This document shows, in pieces, positions 31,102-38,826 of a stretch of 38,826 nt of DNA. Numbering within the stretch: the first letter of the stretch is position 1; every line of letters starts with the position of its first letter. The stretch covers positions 1 to 38,826 of the forward strand of contig DWWT01000075.1 in the NCBI GenBank assembly GCA_019119575.1. The letters run 5' to 3'. This DNA is from Candidatus Enterocloster excrementipullorum (GTDB taxonomy: Bacteria > Bacillota > Clostridia > Lachnospirales > Lachnospiraceae). The position numbers were made by a program, and so were the translations under genes. The notes under the pieces are model-generated. The model searched no databases. It saw nothing but the letters and a program-made list of their open reading frames with translations, and was not told where the DNA came from.

Positions 31102-32520
31102 ATGAACAGAGAGCGGATAAAGACGATTTTGTACTGGGTGCTGCCCATCATCGGAGGAGCCTTCTGCGTCTGGTACATCACGAAAGCCACCACCGATGTG
31201 GTGTACTCCGATTATATACGGCTGGTAAACAGCTACCTTCCGGATATTTACGATATACGCAAGTTCCTGGTCCCGGACGTGCTGACCCGGGTTCCCATCA
31301 ATTATCTGGAGCGGATTATCAATGTGGAGCTTTTTGGCTATTCCGTATTTTTCGAGCGGGTTCTGGGCGTGTTCGGCCTGTGCCTGGCAGGCTGGGTCTT
31401 TGGAATCTACTGCAAAAGTCATAGACTGAACATTCTCTGGTTTGTCCTTCTGATGGCAGTTATGTTCAGCCTGAATAAATGGGAAATGCTCACCAATGGA
31501 AGCGGATGGTCCCATTTTCTGGCCTTCGGAGGCTTTTATTATCATGAGGTAGTGCTGGACCGGGTGTGGGCCGGGAAGGAAAAGCCCCATGACCGGATCC
31601 GCTTAAGCCTTCTGCCCTGGATTATTATACTGGGAGCAGCGGGCCCCTACTGTGCCAGCTACGCTTCGGTGCTGATTGTGGCCTATGGTTTCTGCCTTCT
31701 GATGGAGCGCCTGAACCGGCGGCCCGGCGGAAAGACAGATCAGCCCTATGTTCTGTACCTGCTCTGCGCCCTGCTCCCGCTTCTTCTCTATATTATCAGC
31801 AATTCCTTTGTCATTGAAGAGCATGCCGGAGCTACGGGCCGTCCCCTGTGGGTGATTCTCGCGGAGAATCCCACCTTCCCCATCCGCTTTATCTTAAAGT
31901 CCCTGGCCGGGATTTTAGTGGGCGGCGAGGAGCTGCAGACACTGATGACAAACGGAGAACTCTCCAACAAGGGCTGCTATTTTCTGGGAATGTTTGTGGG
32001 CCTTGGATATCTGACGGCCCTGTGGATGAATTTCCGGTTCCGCATCTGGGAGCGCTCCATCATGCCCCTCATGCTTCTGGCCGGCGGCGGGATGAATCAC
32101 CTTCTGGTGTTCATGACCCGGTATATTTTTGAGAAAGAAGAGTACGCCCTCAATTCCTCCCGGTATACCCTTCAGTTTCAGGTAGGCGTCTTCGGCATTA
32201 TCCTGACATTTGCCCTGGCGATGCAGATAAAAGAGGTGGGGAAATGGCTTTACGGGACGCTGGCTCTGGTGTTCTGCGTTGCATTTTTGTGGGGAAATGT
32301 TTATACTACCTATCATGAGGTGGACAAGGCCAAGTACCGCAAGGAGCGCTTTGAGCAGATAAAGGCAAGGGCGCTGGAAGTGCCCGGCATGACGGACGAG
32401 GAATTTGCGGCCCAGGCGGATGACCTGGCGGATGAGTTTGAATACTGGAATGGGAACGAGAAGATACGGAAGGCTTTTCAGATCCTGGAAGAAAATCATT
32501 GGAATGTATTTCGCGAATAG
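31102..32520 (+). CDS. Polytopic membrane protein, possible GT-C transferase or polymerase
   Basis: A 472-residue protein with about ten to eleven hydrophobic segments. The first outer loop reads DVVYSDYIRLVNSYLPDIYD, with acidic and aromatic residues at the position where GT-C enzymes carry catalytic Asp/Glu; the next segments include INYLERIINVELFGYSVFFERVLGV. The C-terminal 75 residues are soluble, charged and helical (KYRKERFEQIKARALEVPGM). It starts 18 bases after the stop of the preceding membrane-protein gene and looks like its partner or a distant paralogue. No diagnostic family motif is seen, so the function is inferred from topology and context only. Confidence 0.65.
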   Translation: MNRERIKTILYWVLPIIGGAFCVWYITKATTDVVYSDYIRLVNSYLPDIYDIRKFLVPDVLTRVPINYLERIINVELFGYSVFFERVLGVFGLCLAGWVFGIYCKSHRLNILWFVLLMAVMFSLNKWEMLTNGSGWSHFLAFGGFYYHEVVLDRVWAGKEKPHDRIRLSLLPWIIILGAAGPYCASYASVLIVAYGFCLLMERLNRRPGGKTDQPYVLYLLCALLPLLLYIISNSFVIEEHAGATGRPLWVILAENPTFPIRFILKSLAGILVGGEELQTLMTNGELSNKGCYFLGMFVGLGYLTALWMNFRFRIWERSIMPLMLLAGGGMNHLLVFMTRYIFEKEEYALNSSRYTLQFQVGVFGIILTFALAMQIKEVGKWLYGTLALVFCVAFLWGNVYTTYHEVDKAKYRKERFEQIKARALEVPGMTDEEFAAQADDLADEFEYWNGNEKIRKAFQILEENHWNVFRE

Positions 32521-32532
32521 GAGGAAAAATCC

Positions 32533-33309
32533 ATGAAGGTTGTTATTTTGGCGGGAGGCCTGGGAACCAGGATCAGCGAGGAGAGCCATTTAAAGCCCAA
32601 GCCCATGATCGAGATCGGGGGGAAACCCATTCTCTGGCATATTATGAAGCACTATTCGGAGTATGGGTTCCACGATTTTGTGATCTGCCTGGGCTACAAA
32701 CAGTATGTGGTGAAGGAGTTTTTTGCGGACTATTTCCTCCACACATCGGACGTGACCTTTGATCTGGCAAACAACAAGATGGAGGTGCACAACAATTACG
32801 CGGAGCCCTGGCGGGTAACCCTGGTGGATACAGGGCTCAATACCATGACCGGCGGCCGGGTGAAGCGGATTCAGCCCTATATCGGGGACGAGCCCTTTAT
32901 GCTGACCTACGGGGACGGGGTTTCCAACGTGGATTTAAAGGCGCTGGAGGCCTTTCACCGCTCTCATGGAAAGATTGCCACCATCACCACGGTGAATCTG
33001 GGCCAGATGAAAGGCGTCCTGGACATTGGGGATGACAATACGGTGCTCTCCTTCCGGGAAAAGGATGACAATGACGGCGCCCTGATCAACGGGGGCTTTA
33101 TGGTGATGAATCCCCAGATTTTTGACTATCTGGAGGGCGACTCCACAGTGTTTGAGCAGGAGCCCATGCGCCGCCTGGCGGCAGAGGGCCAGATGAAGGC
33201 CTTTTACCATGGCGGATTCTGGCAGTGCATGGACACCCAGCGGGAGATGAAGAAGCTGGAAGAGCTGTGGCAGTCCGGAAAGGCCCCGTGGAAGATCTGG
33301 AAGGATTGA
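32533..33309 (+). CDS. rfbF: Glucose-1-phosphate cytidylyltransferase
   Basis: This 258-residue soluble nucleotidyltransferase makes CDP-glucose from CTP and glucose-1-phosphate, the first committed step to CDP-linked 3,6-dideoxyhexoses. The nucleotide loop is AGGLGTRISEESHLKPKPMIEIGGKP; further motifs are FVICLGYKQYVVKEFF, MLTYGDGVSNVDLKAL and GGFMVMNPQIFDYL, all shared with RfbF/AscA. Length matches the family. An AGGAGG-like site (AATAGGAGGAAAAATCC) precedes the ATG. rfbG and rfbH follow in pathway order. Confidence 0.96.
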   Translation: MKVVILAGGLGTRISEESHLKPKPMIEIGGKPILWHIMKHYSEYGFHDFVICLGYKQYVVKEFFADYFLHTSDVTFDLANNKMEVHNNYAEPWRVTLVDTGLNTMTGGRVKRIQPYIGDEPFMLTYGDGVSNVDLKALEAFHRSHGKIATITTVNLGQMKGVLDIGDDNTVLSFREKDDNDGALINGGFMVMNPQIFDYLEGDSTVFEQEPMRRLAAEGQMKAFYHGGFWQCMDTQREMKKLEELWQSGKAPWKIWKD

Positions 33310-33348
33310 GAAGCGCGAAAGTATGATAAGAAAGGATGGACGGCTGCT

Positions 33349-34410
33349 GTGCGTCTGGAAGAATTAAAGGATTTTTATGAGGGAAAACGAGTGCTCATCA
33401 CAGGGCACACGGGATTTAAGGGATCCTGGCTCTGCCGGATTCTCACCCTGGCGGGTGCTCAGGTGACGGGATATGCCCTGGATCCGCCTACGGATCCAAG
33501 CGTATATCATATTGCGGGCATTGGGGAGACCATAAAGGACATCCGGGGGGATATCCGGGATCTGGAGGCGCTTCGCCGGGCCTTTGATGCGGTACGTCCG
33601 GAGATCGTGATCCATCTGGCGGCCCAGCCCATTGTCCGCGATTCTTACAAGGATCCGGTCTATACCTATGAGACCAATGTGATGGGCACGGTGAATCTGC
33701 TGGAGTGCGCCAGACACAGTGCGGGACTGCGCTCCCTGCTCAATGTGACCACAGACAAGGTTTATGAGAATAAGGAGTGGGAGTACGGCTACCGGGAGAC
33801 GGACCGGCTGGACGGCTATGACCCCTATTCCAACAGCAAGTCCTGCTCGGAGCTTGTGACCCACAGCTATAAGAAGTCCTTTTTCAGCCAGGGCGGCTGC
33901 GCGGTCTCCACAGCCCGGGCGGGCAATGTGATCGGAGGCGGAGATTTTGCCAATGACCGGATTGTGCCGGACTGTGTCCGCGCTGCGGCTGCGGGAAAGG
34001 ACATCCTGGTGCGCAGCCCCAAATCCACCCGCCCGTATCAGCATGTGCTGGAGCCCCTGGCCCTGTACCTGATGATTGTGAAGGGACAGTATGAAGACCG
34101 GAGCATGGAAGGCTATTACAATGTAGGGCCGGATGACAGGGACTGCATCACAACCGGGGAGCTGGCGGAGCTGTTCTGCAGATTGTGGGGCGAGGGCGCC
34201 CGGTGGGTGGATCAGTCGGACGGAGGCCCCCATGAGGCGGGATTTCTGAAGCTGGACAGCTCCCGGGTGAAGCGCGTCTTTGGCTGGAAGCCCCGCTATG
34301 GAGTGGAAGAAGCCCTGGAGAAGACGGTCCGGTGGTATAAGTCCTATCTGGCCGGTGAGGATATGAGAGAGGTCATGGACCGGCAGATTGAGGCGTTTTT
34401 TGCTGAGTAG
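33349..34410 (+). CDS. rfbG: CDP-glucose 4,6-dehydratase
   Basis: This 353-residue short-chain dehydrogenase converts CDP-glucose to CDP-4-keto-6-deoxyglucose with bound NAD+. The NAD site is VLITGHTGFKGSWLCRIL; the active-site Tyr and Lys sit in YDPYSNSKSCSE, preceded by NVTTDKVYENKEW. The text agrees with RfbG/AscB in length and order. The start codon is GTG at 33349, with AAAGGATGG upstream; no nearer in-frame ATG exists. It lies 39 bases after rfbF. The product is the substrate of RfbH. Confidence 0.95.
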   Translation: MRLEELKDFYEGKRVLITGHTGFKGSWLCRILTLAGAQVTGYALDPPTDPSVYHIAGIGETIKDIRGDIRDLEALRRAFDAVRPEIVIHLAAQPIVRDSYKDPVYTYETNVMGTVNLLECARHSAGLRSLLNVTTDKVYENKEWEYGYRETDRLDGYDPYSNSKSCSELVTHSYKKSFFSQGGCAVSTARAGNVIGGGDFANDRIVPDCVRAAAAGKDILVRSPKSTRPYQHVLEPLALYLMIVKGQYEDRSMEGYYNVGPDDRDCITTGELAELFCRLWGEGARWVDQSDGGPHEAGFLKLDSSRVKRVFGWKPRYGVEEALEKTVRWYKSYLAGEDMREVMDRQIEAFFAE

Positions 34411-34457
34411 CGGTTCCGTCCTGAACGGTTAAATTTGATATAAGAGGAGACAATGCG

Positions 34458-35810
34458 ATGTTTGAAAATATGACGGAGGGCGAGGCCAGACAGGAAATCC
34501 TGGAGCTGGTTTCCGCCTACTGCGATAAATATCACAATCAGAACAAGCCCTTTCATGAGGGGGATCGGATTCCCTATGCCTCCCGCGTGTATGACCATGC
34601 GGAGATGGTGAACCTGGTGGACAGCGCCCTGGAATTTTGGCTGACCTCCGGACGGTATACGGATGCATTTGAAAAAAAGCTGGGGGAGTATCTGGGCGTG
34701 CCCTTCTGTTCCCTGGTAAATTCCGGTTCCTCCGCAAACCTTCTGGCCTTTATGGCTCTGACATCCCCTCTTTTGGGTGAGCGCCGGATCCTTCCCGGGG
34801 ACGAGATTATCACCGTGGCCTGCGGTTTTCCCACCACGGTAACCCCGGCCATTCAGTACGGCGCGGTGCCCGTATTTGTGGATGTGACGATCCCGCAGTA
34901 CAACATCGACACACAGATGCTTGAGGCAGCGCTCTCAGAGCGGACCAAGGCTGTGATGATTGCCCATACTCTGGGAAATCCTTTTGATTTAAATGCGGTA
35001 AAGGCATTCTGCGATGCTCATGGCCTCTGGCTGGTGGAGGACAACTGCGATGCCCTGGGAACCACCTACGCGGTGAAGGCGGACGGGGAGGAAACGGTGC
35101 GGTTTACCGGCACCATCGGCGATATCGGCACATCCAGCTTTTATCCGCCCCATCACATGACCATGGGAGAGGGGGGAGCGGTCTACACGAAAAATCCTCT
35201 GTTAAATAAAATTATCCGTTCCTTCCGGGACTGGGGCCGGGACTGCGTCTGCCCCTCGGGCCGCGATAACCTGTGCGGCCACCGGTTTGACCGCCAGTAC
35301 GGGGAGCTTCCCCTGGGCTATGACCACAAGTATGTGTACTCCCATTTTGGGTACAATCTGAAGGCCACCGATATGCAGGCGGCTATCGGCTGCGCCCAGC
35401 TTGACAAATTCCCCTCCTTTGTGGAGCGCCGCCGTCACAATTTCGACCGGCTGCGGGCCGGACTTGCGGGGACAGAGGACAAACTGATTTTGCCCGAGGC
35501 ATGCCCGGGCTCAAAGCCAAGCTGGTTTGGCTTCCTCATCACCTGCAAAGAGGGCGTGGACCGGAACCAGGTGGTACAGTATGTGGAGAAAAAAGGCATC
35601 CAGACCCGGATGCTCTTTGCGGGAAATCTGACCAAGCATCCCTGCTTTGACGGGATGCGGGCAGCGGGGAAGGGCTTTCGGATCGCGGGAAGCCTGGAAA
35701 ACACGGACCGGATCATGCGGGATACCTTCTGGGTAGGCGTGTATCCGGGCATGACGGATGAAAAGATGGATTATATGGCGAGAGTGATAAAGGAAGCAAT
35801 CGGAAAATGA
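34458..35810 (+). CDS. rfbH: CDP-4-dehydro-6-deoxyglucose 3-dehydratase (E1)
   Basis: This 450-residue aminotransferase-fold enzyme uses pyridoxamine phosphate and an iron-sulfur cluster to remove the C3 hydroxyl. The hallmark is seen: the usual PLP lysine is replaced by histidine in SSFYPPHHMTMGEGG (His232). Candidate [2Fe-2S] ligands are Cys197 (DNCDALG) and Cys263, Cys265, Cys273 in RDCVCPSGRDNLCG, a cluster typical of RfbH/E1. Reduction of its intermediate needs a separate flavo-iron-sulfur reductase (RfbI/AscD), not found in the window. A GAGGAG site precedes the ATG at 34458. Its stop overlaps the licD start. Confidence 0.95.
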   Translation: MFENMTEGEARQEILELVSAYCDKYHNQNKPFHEGDRIPYASRVYDHAEMVNLVDSALEFWLTSGRYTDAFEKKLGEYLGVPFCSLVNSGSSANLLAFMALTSPLLGERRILPGDEIITVACGFPTTVTPAIQYGAVPVFVDVTIPQYNIDTQMLEAALSERTKAVMIAHTLGNPFDLNAVKAFCDAHGLWLVEDNCDALGTTYAVKADGEETVRFTGTIGDIGTSSFYPPHHMTMGEGGAVYTKNPLLNKIIRSFRDWGRDCVCPSGRDNLCGHRFDRQYGELPLGYDHKYVYSHFGYNLKATDMQAAIGCAQLDKFPSFVERRRHNFDRLRAGLAGTEDKLILPEACPGSKPSWFGFLITCKEGVDRNQVVQYVEKKGIQTRMLFAGNLTKHPCFDGMRAAGKGFRIAGSLENTDRIMRDTFWVGVYPGMTDEKMDYMARVIKEAIGK

Positions 35811-36673
35811 CAGAAAACTATGATATGAAAAAGGTCCATGAGGCCAACCTGAAAATATTAAAGGAGATCGACCGCATCTGCCGCAAATACAAGATACGTT
35901 ATGCCCTGGATGCAGGTACTCTGATCGGTGCGGTTCGCCACAGCGGGTTTATACCCTGGGACGATGACGCGGATGTGGTTTTTCTGCGCAGCCAGTACGA
36001 GGCGTTTGTCAAGGTGGCGAAGCGGGAGCTTCCGGAGACCATGGAACTTCTCTTTCCGGACTCCTACCGGGACGGAAAGGCGTTCTTTGACTTCACGCCC
36101 CGGATTATTTACAAAAACAGCCGCTGCCATGCGGACAGCCCGGAGATGGCTTTTTACGGCGGAAAGCTGAACCATCTGTGGGTGGATCTGTTCATTCTCG
36201 ACAAGCTCCCTGCCGGCAGAGGCGGGGCCGCCTTCACCCGCTTCCTCCACAAGGCGATCTACGGTCTGGCTATGGGACACCGGCCGGGGCTGGATTTCAA
36301 GAAGTACAGCCTGCTTCACAAGATATTTGTGGGCGGACTGGCGGGGGTGGGAAGACTCATCCCCTTAAAGCTCATTTTTGCCATGCAGAAGGCGGCGGCC
36401 TTAAAGGACAGGAACAGCCGGGGCGACAAGTGGTATTACAGCAATTACCAGCCGGATTACCTGTATGTGACCCTGGATAAGAGATGGTGTGAGGCGGTGG
36501 AGGACGCGGATTTTGAGGATACGCGGCTCATGATTCCCAAGGGCTGGCATGAGGTGCTCACCGAGGTGTACGGGGACTATATGAAGCTTCCGCCTGTGGA
36601 TAAACGGGTGCCCACCCATTCCAGCCAGCAGATTGAGGTGTGGGACGACGAGGCCAGGGAAGCGCGGGCTTGA
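35807..36673 (+). CDS. licD: LicD-family phosphotransferase
   Basis: This 288-residue protein carries the LicD nucleotidyltransferase-fold signature: LDAGTLIGAVRHSGFIPWDDDADVVF, with the DDD metal-binding set, and downstream WVDLFILDKLP. LicD proteins attach phosphocholine or similar phospho-alcohols (ribitol or glycerol phosphate) from CDP donors to surface glycans. No LicA/B/C choline-uptake or activation genes are nearby, so the phospho-group cannot be named. Translation is coupled to rfbH by an ATGA overlap. The C-terminal half has fewer family landmarks. Confidence 0.88.
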   Translation: MTENYDMKKVHEANLKILKEIDRICRKYKIRYALDAGTLIGAVRHSGFIPWDDDADVVFLRSQYEAFVKVAKRELPETMELLFPDSYRDGKAFFDFTPRIIYKNSRCHADSPEMAFYGGKLNHLWVDLFILDKLPAGRGGAAFTRFLHKAIYGLAMGHRPGLDFKKYSLLHKIFVGGLAGVGRLIPLKLIFAMQKAAALKDRNSRGDKWYYSNYQPDYLYVTLDKRWCEAVEDADFEDTRLMIPKGWHEVLTEVYGDYMKLPPVDKRVPTHSSQQIEVWDDEAREARA

Positions 36674-36746
36674 GAACGCCCGCCGTCCGCATGCCCTGCT
36701 TGGCGGCAGGAATTGGAGTCACGGAGAAAGGAACAGGATTGGAGCC

Positions 36747-37697
36747 ATGGATAAATCGATTTCCGTTGTAGTTTCCGTTTACAATGAGGAAAAAGCTCTG
36801 GACGAATTTTACAGGGAGACCTCCCGTGTGCTGGAAGAGACCGGCTGGGATTGGGAGCTGATTTTTGTCAATGACGGCAGCGCGGACAGCAGCCTGCCCG
36901 TATTGAAAGGCCTGGCCGCCGCGCAGGAACGGGTAAAAATCATCAGCTTTTCCCGGAACTTCGGCCATGAGGCGGCCATGATTGCCGGCATGGATTACAG
37001 CACCGGGGAGGTAGTGGTCTGCATGGATGCGGATCTGCAGCACCCACCGGCCTGCATTCCAGAGATACTTAAAAAACGGGAGGAGGGCTATGAGGTCATC
37101 AATATGGTTCGCACCCAGAACCGCACGGCGGGACTGGTGAAGAATATCACCTCCTCCGGCTTTTACTGGCTGATTAATCATATTGCCGATGTACATTTTG
37201 AGCCAAATGCCTCGGACTTCTTCGCAGTGAGCCGCAAAGTGGCCCGGGTTTTAAGAACGAATTACAGGGAGCGGGTTCGGTTCCTTCGCGGGTATGTGCA
37301 GAACGTGGGATTTAAGCGCACGACCATCGAATATGAGGCCGGAGTCCGGGTGGCCGGGGAGAGTAAATACAGCCTGAAGAAGCTGTTTATTTTTTCCATC
37401 AACACCATCCTGTGCTTTTCCAATATGCCGCTGAAGCTGGGAATTTACGCAGGTATATTCTCCGCTCTTCTGGGCCTGGCCGTGATGGTATATACGCTTC
37501 TTACCAGACAGGGGGCGCCCAGCGGGTATGCTACTATCGTGGTGCTGATCTGCTTTATGTTTGCTATGATGTTTGTCATTATCGGGATTATCGGCGAGTA
37601 CATTGCCATACTTTTTACCGAATTGAAAGACCGTCCGATCTATATTGTGGAGGAGACGGAAAATATAGAAGAAGCCGGCTGCGGGGATAAAATGTGA
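36747..37697 (+). CDS. GtrB-like polyprenyl-phosphate glycosyltransferase
   Basis: This 316-residue GT2 enzyme has VVVSVYNEEKAL, FVNDGSADSS, SRNFGHEAAMIAGMDYSTG, CMDADLQHPPACIPEI, GESKYSLKKLF and two C-terminal hydrophobic helices (about 232-255 and 265-292). This combination matches bactoprenol-phosphate glucosyltransferases GtrB/CsbB, which charge undecaprenyl phosphate on the inner face. The ATG at 36747 is chosen because the conserved domain starts there and AGGATTGGAG lies upstream; the frame continues back to 36633 without homology. The polytopic genes at 29188 and 31102 could be the GT-C partners that use this lipid-linked sugar. The gene ends inside a terminator hairpin. Confidence 0.87.
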   Translation: MDKSISVVVSVYNEEKALDEFYRETSRVLEETGWDWELIFVNDGSADSSLPVLKGLAAAQERVKIISFSRNFGHEAAMIAGMDYSTGEVVVCMDADLQHPPACIPEILKKREEGYEVINMVRTQNRTAGLVKNITSSGFYWLINHIADVHFEPNASDFFAVSRKVARVLRTNYRERVRFLRGYVQNVGFKRTTIEYEAGVRVAGESKYSLKKLFIFSINTILCFSNMPLKLGIYAGIFSALLGLAVMVYTLLTRQGAPSGYATIVVLICFMFAMMFVIIGIIGEYIAILFTELKDRPIYIVEETENIEEAGCGDKM

Positions 37698-37714
37698 TCT
37701 CCGGGCCGGTTTTT
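37675..37714 (+). terminator. Terminator overlapping the end of the glycan operon
   Basis: CCGGC (37675-37679) pairs with GCCGG (37705-37709), and CGGGGAT (37682-37688) pairs with ATCTCCG (37697-37703), separated by a small internal loop; the terminal loop is 8 bases. Five T residues follow (37710-37714). The stop codon of the GtrB-like gene (37695-37697) lies at the edge of the terminal loop, so the coding end and terminator are fused. Confidence 0.65.
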
Positions 37715-37764
37715 CTGTGAATATCCGGTGCTAATCCGTTTACAGAATTTTAAGATTTCGATTA

Positions 37765-37814
37765 TTGACATTGTTTGGAAAGATATCTATACTTTATAGG
37801 GTGACAGGATGTCA
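37765..37814 (+). promoter_or_regulatory. Promoter and palindromic operator of the TetR gene
   Basis: TTGACA (37765-37770), a 17-base spacer and TATACT (37788-37793) form a near-consensus sigma-A promoter. Just downstream, near the expected transcription start, lies the palindrome TGACA-GGA-TGTCA (37802-37814), a plausible site for autorepression by the TetR protein encoded next. Confidence 0.65.
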
Positions 37815-37854
37815 TTTTTGCAGAAGATAAGAAGAGAGTGCAAGGAGGCTCAGG

Positions 37855-38538
37855 ATGCCTACGCAGCGTTTTTTTAATCTGAAAGAGGAGAAAAGGAAGG
37901 TCATATTGGACGCCGCGGTTCACGAGTTTACGCGGGTTCCTTTTTCAGAGGTTTCGATTAATAAGATTATTAAGGAGGCGGATATCTCCCGCGGGAGTTT
38001 CTATACGTATTTCGAAGACAAAGAGGATCTGGCCCGCTATATTCTTCGGGGATTCCGCGAGAAATTTCGGGAAGCAGTTTTTGAGGCCATGGACAGCACG
38101 GAGGGAAATTTTTTTGAGGTTCCGCTGCTGCTTCTGAGACGGCTTATGGCGGAGGGAACCTCCGGAATGGGCTACAAGATGTATCAAAATATGCTTTCGG
38201 ATCTCAATGTGATCAACCAGAGCCAGATATTCGGCGTACAGAGCTTTCATTTCCAGGATCCCTCATATGAAGACTTCATAAGGGAGCTGTACCGCCGTCT
38301 TGACAAGGAACGCTGCCCTATGGACGAGGAGACTCTGGCTTATGCGGCGGAGATCAGCATCCTTCTCTCGATGAAGGGAATCGCCCTCTATTATAAGGAA
38401 GAGGCGGATCAGGAAATGATATTAAAGACAGCGGCCAGGGAACTCAGGATCGTAGAAAGAGGTGCCTGTGCTATGGCTGCCCAGAGCGAAGGGCAGATGC
38501 AGAAGACTGTCATTTCAGCAGAAAAAGGAGAAATTTAG
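37855..38538 (+). CDS. TetR/AcrR-family transcriptional regulator
   Basis: This 227-residue dimeric repressor has an N-terminal helix-turn-helix: KRKVILDAAVHEFTRVPFSEVSINKI followed by ADISRGSFYTYFEDKEDLARYIL (residues about 13-60), the classic TetR pattern. The C-terminal ligand-binding part is helical and unlike any subgroup I can name; the last 30 residues are low-complexity. An AAGGAGG site precedes the ATG. It has its own promoter with a palindrome over the start site. The next gene begins one base after its stop, so the regulator probably controls its own operon, possibly an efflux system. Confidence 0.92.
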   Translation: MPTQRFFNLKEEKRKVILDAAVHEFTRVPFSEVSINKIIKEADISRGSFYTYFEDKEDLARYILRGFREKFREAVFEAMDSTEGNFFEVPLLLLRRLMAEGTSGMGYKMYQNMLSDLNVINQSQIFGVQSFHFQDPSYEDFIRELYRRLDKERCPMDEETLAYAAEISILLSMKGIALYYKEEADQEMILKTAARELRIVERGACAMAAQSEGQMQKTVISAEKGEI

Positions 38539-38539
38539 G

Positions 38540-38826
38540 ATGAAACGGCAAAGAAAAAAGACCTATGGATACCCTCTTGCGGCATTTGTGACCGCCGCAG
38601 CTATAGCGGCGGCGCCCTTTACGGCTTTTGCCGCGGTGAACAGCCCGGATGACAACAGCTATCAGCCTCCGGAGCCCCCGGCACCCAACTATAATCAGGA
38701 TCTGAGCCCGGAGTTTGCTTATTCGGAGGATAAATGGGCTTCTCTGCGGGACAACGTGATGGAGTACGATGAGCTGGCAGATTTGATCCATGAGTACAAT
38801 CCTACGGTGCGCAGCAACCGGTCTAC
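38540..38826 (+). CDS. Secreted protein, 3'-partial, possibly TolC-like
   Basis: A frame open to the window end (95 full codons) starts with ATG at 38540 behind AAAGGAG and one base after the TetR stop. It has a basic start (MKRQRKKTYGYPL), a hydrophobic Ala-rich core and an AFA-A cleavage site near residue 31, then a Pro/Asn-rich spacer (PPEPPAPNYNQD) and DNVMEYDELADLIHEYNPTVRSNR. The last segment resembles the first helix of TolC-like proteins, which in Firmicutes can accompany efflux operons controlled by TetR regulators. That identification is weak because most of the protein is missing. Confidence 0.7.
   Translation, partial: MKRQRKKTYGYPLAAFVTAAAIAAAPFTAFAAVNSPDDNSYQPPEPPAPNYNQDLSPEFAYSEDKWASLRDNVMEYDELADLIHEYNPTVRSNRS

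Noticed and set aside
30361..31590. 409-residue minus-strand frame across the two membrane-protein genes
   Set aside because: It spans the end of one real gene and the start of the next; composition is that of an antisense shadow.
1..38826. CRISPR arrays, tRNA or rRNA genes, insertion sequences, integrase attachment sites
   Set aside because: No regularly spaced repeats, cloverleaf-like sequences with CCA ends, transposase or integrase motifs were seen on either strand. The only clear tandem repeat is the coding one in the Wzt gene.

Overview
The window looks like a chromosomal stretch from an anaerobic Firmicute, most likely a gut Clostridia/Lachnospiraceae member. The grounds are a HydG-type [FeFe]-hydrogenase maturase with its small TM1266-type regulator, a clostridial L,D-transpeptidase carrying hydrophobic-W-like and wall-binding repeats, Gram-positive ribosome binding sites and sigma-A promoters, and mostly GC-rich coding sequence. 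No rRNA, tRNA, transposase, integrase or CRISPR array was found.

Layout. (1) 1-2147: a decaying restriction island. A DUF1016/YhcG-type nuclease has lost its catalytic core, and a type III restriction (Res) gene carries a nonsense codon plus a large internal deletion. (2) 2383-4075, minus strand: a secreted L,D-transpeptidase followed by a 48-codon single-pass membrane protein. (3) 4274-12872: first half of a surface-polysaccharide locus (GT8, three GT2 enzymes, a Wzx-like flippase, DUF2304, DUF2142, RmlC, and the Wzm-type ABC permease), with a YgjP-type metallopeptidase at its end. (4) 13631-22585: an unrelated block of housekeeping and metabolic genes: thioredoxin, an EamA transporter, the TM1266-like regulator with hydG, an AraC regulator broken by one extra base in a C7/G7 run, and a more AT-rich sugar-uptake operon (two permeases, binding lipoprotein, GH4 alpha-galactosidase). 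(5) 22807-37697: second half of the polysaccharide locus: the Wzt-type ATPase, a 1338-residue multidomain glycosyltransferase, another GT2, two large polytopic proteins, rfbF-rfbG-rfbH for CDP-dideoxysugar synthesis, LicD and a GtrB-like GT2. (6) 37855-end: a TetR regulator with a clear promoter, and the start of a secreted protein.

How it fits together. The two polysaccharide halves probably build and export one or more wall-linked glycans. Wzm (first half) and Wzt (second half) should form a single exporter although about 9.9 kb of unrelated genes separates them. RfbF/G/H feed a CDP-4-keto-3,6-dideoxyhexose route, but the reductase partner and the final ketoreductase or epimerase are not clearly present. 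The sugar operon should import an alpha-galactoside using an ATPase encoded elsewhere, and the divergent AraC gene is its likely regulator.

The most interesting signals are the AraC frameshift at a homopolymer, the split ABC exporter, the giant enzyme with an altered SAM-binding loop, the leader before the hydG pair with competing hairpins, and the unannotated small membrane protein downstream of the L,D-transpeptidase. No wholly new system can be proven from the sequence alone.
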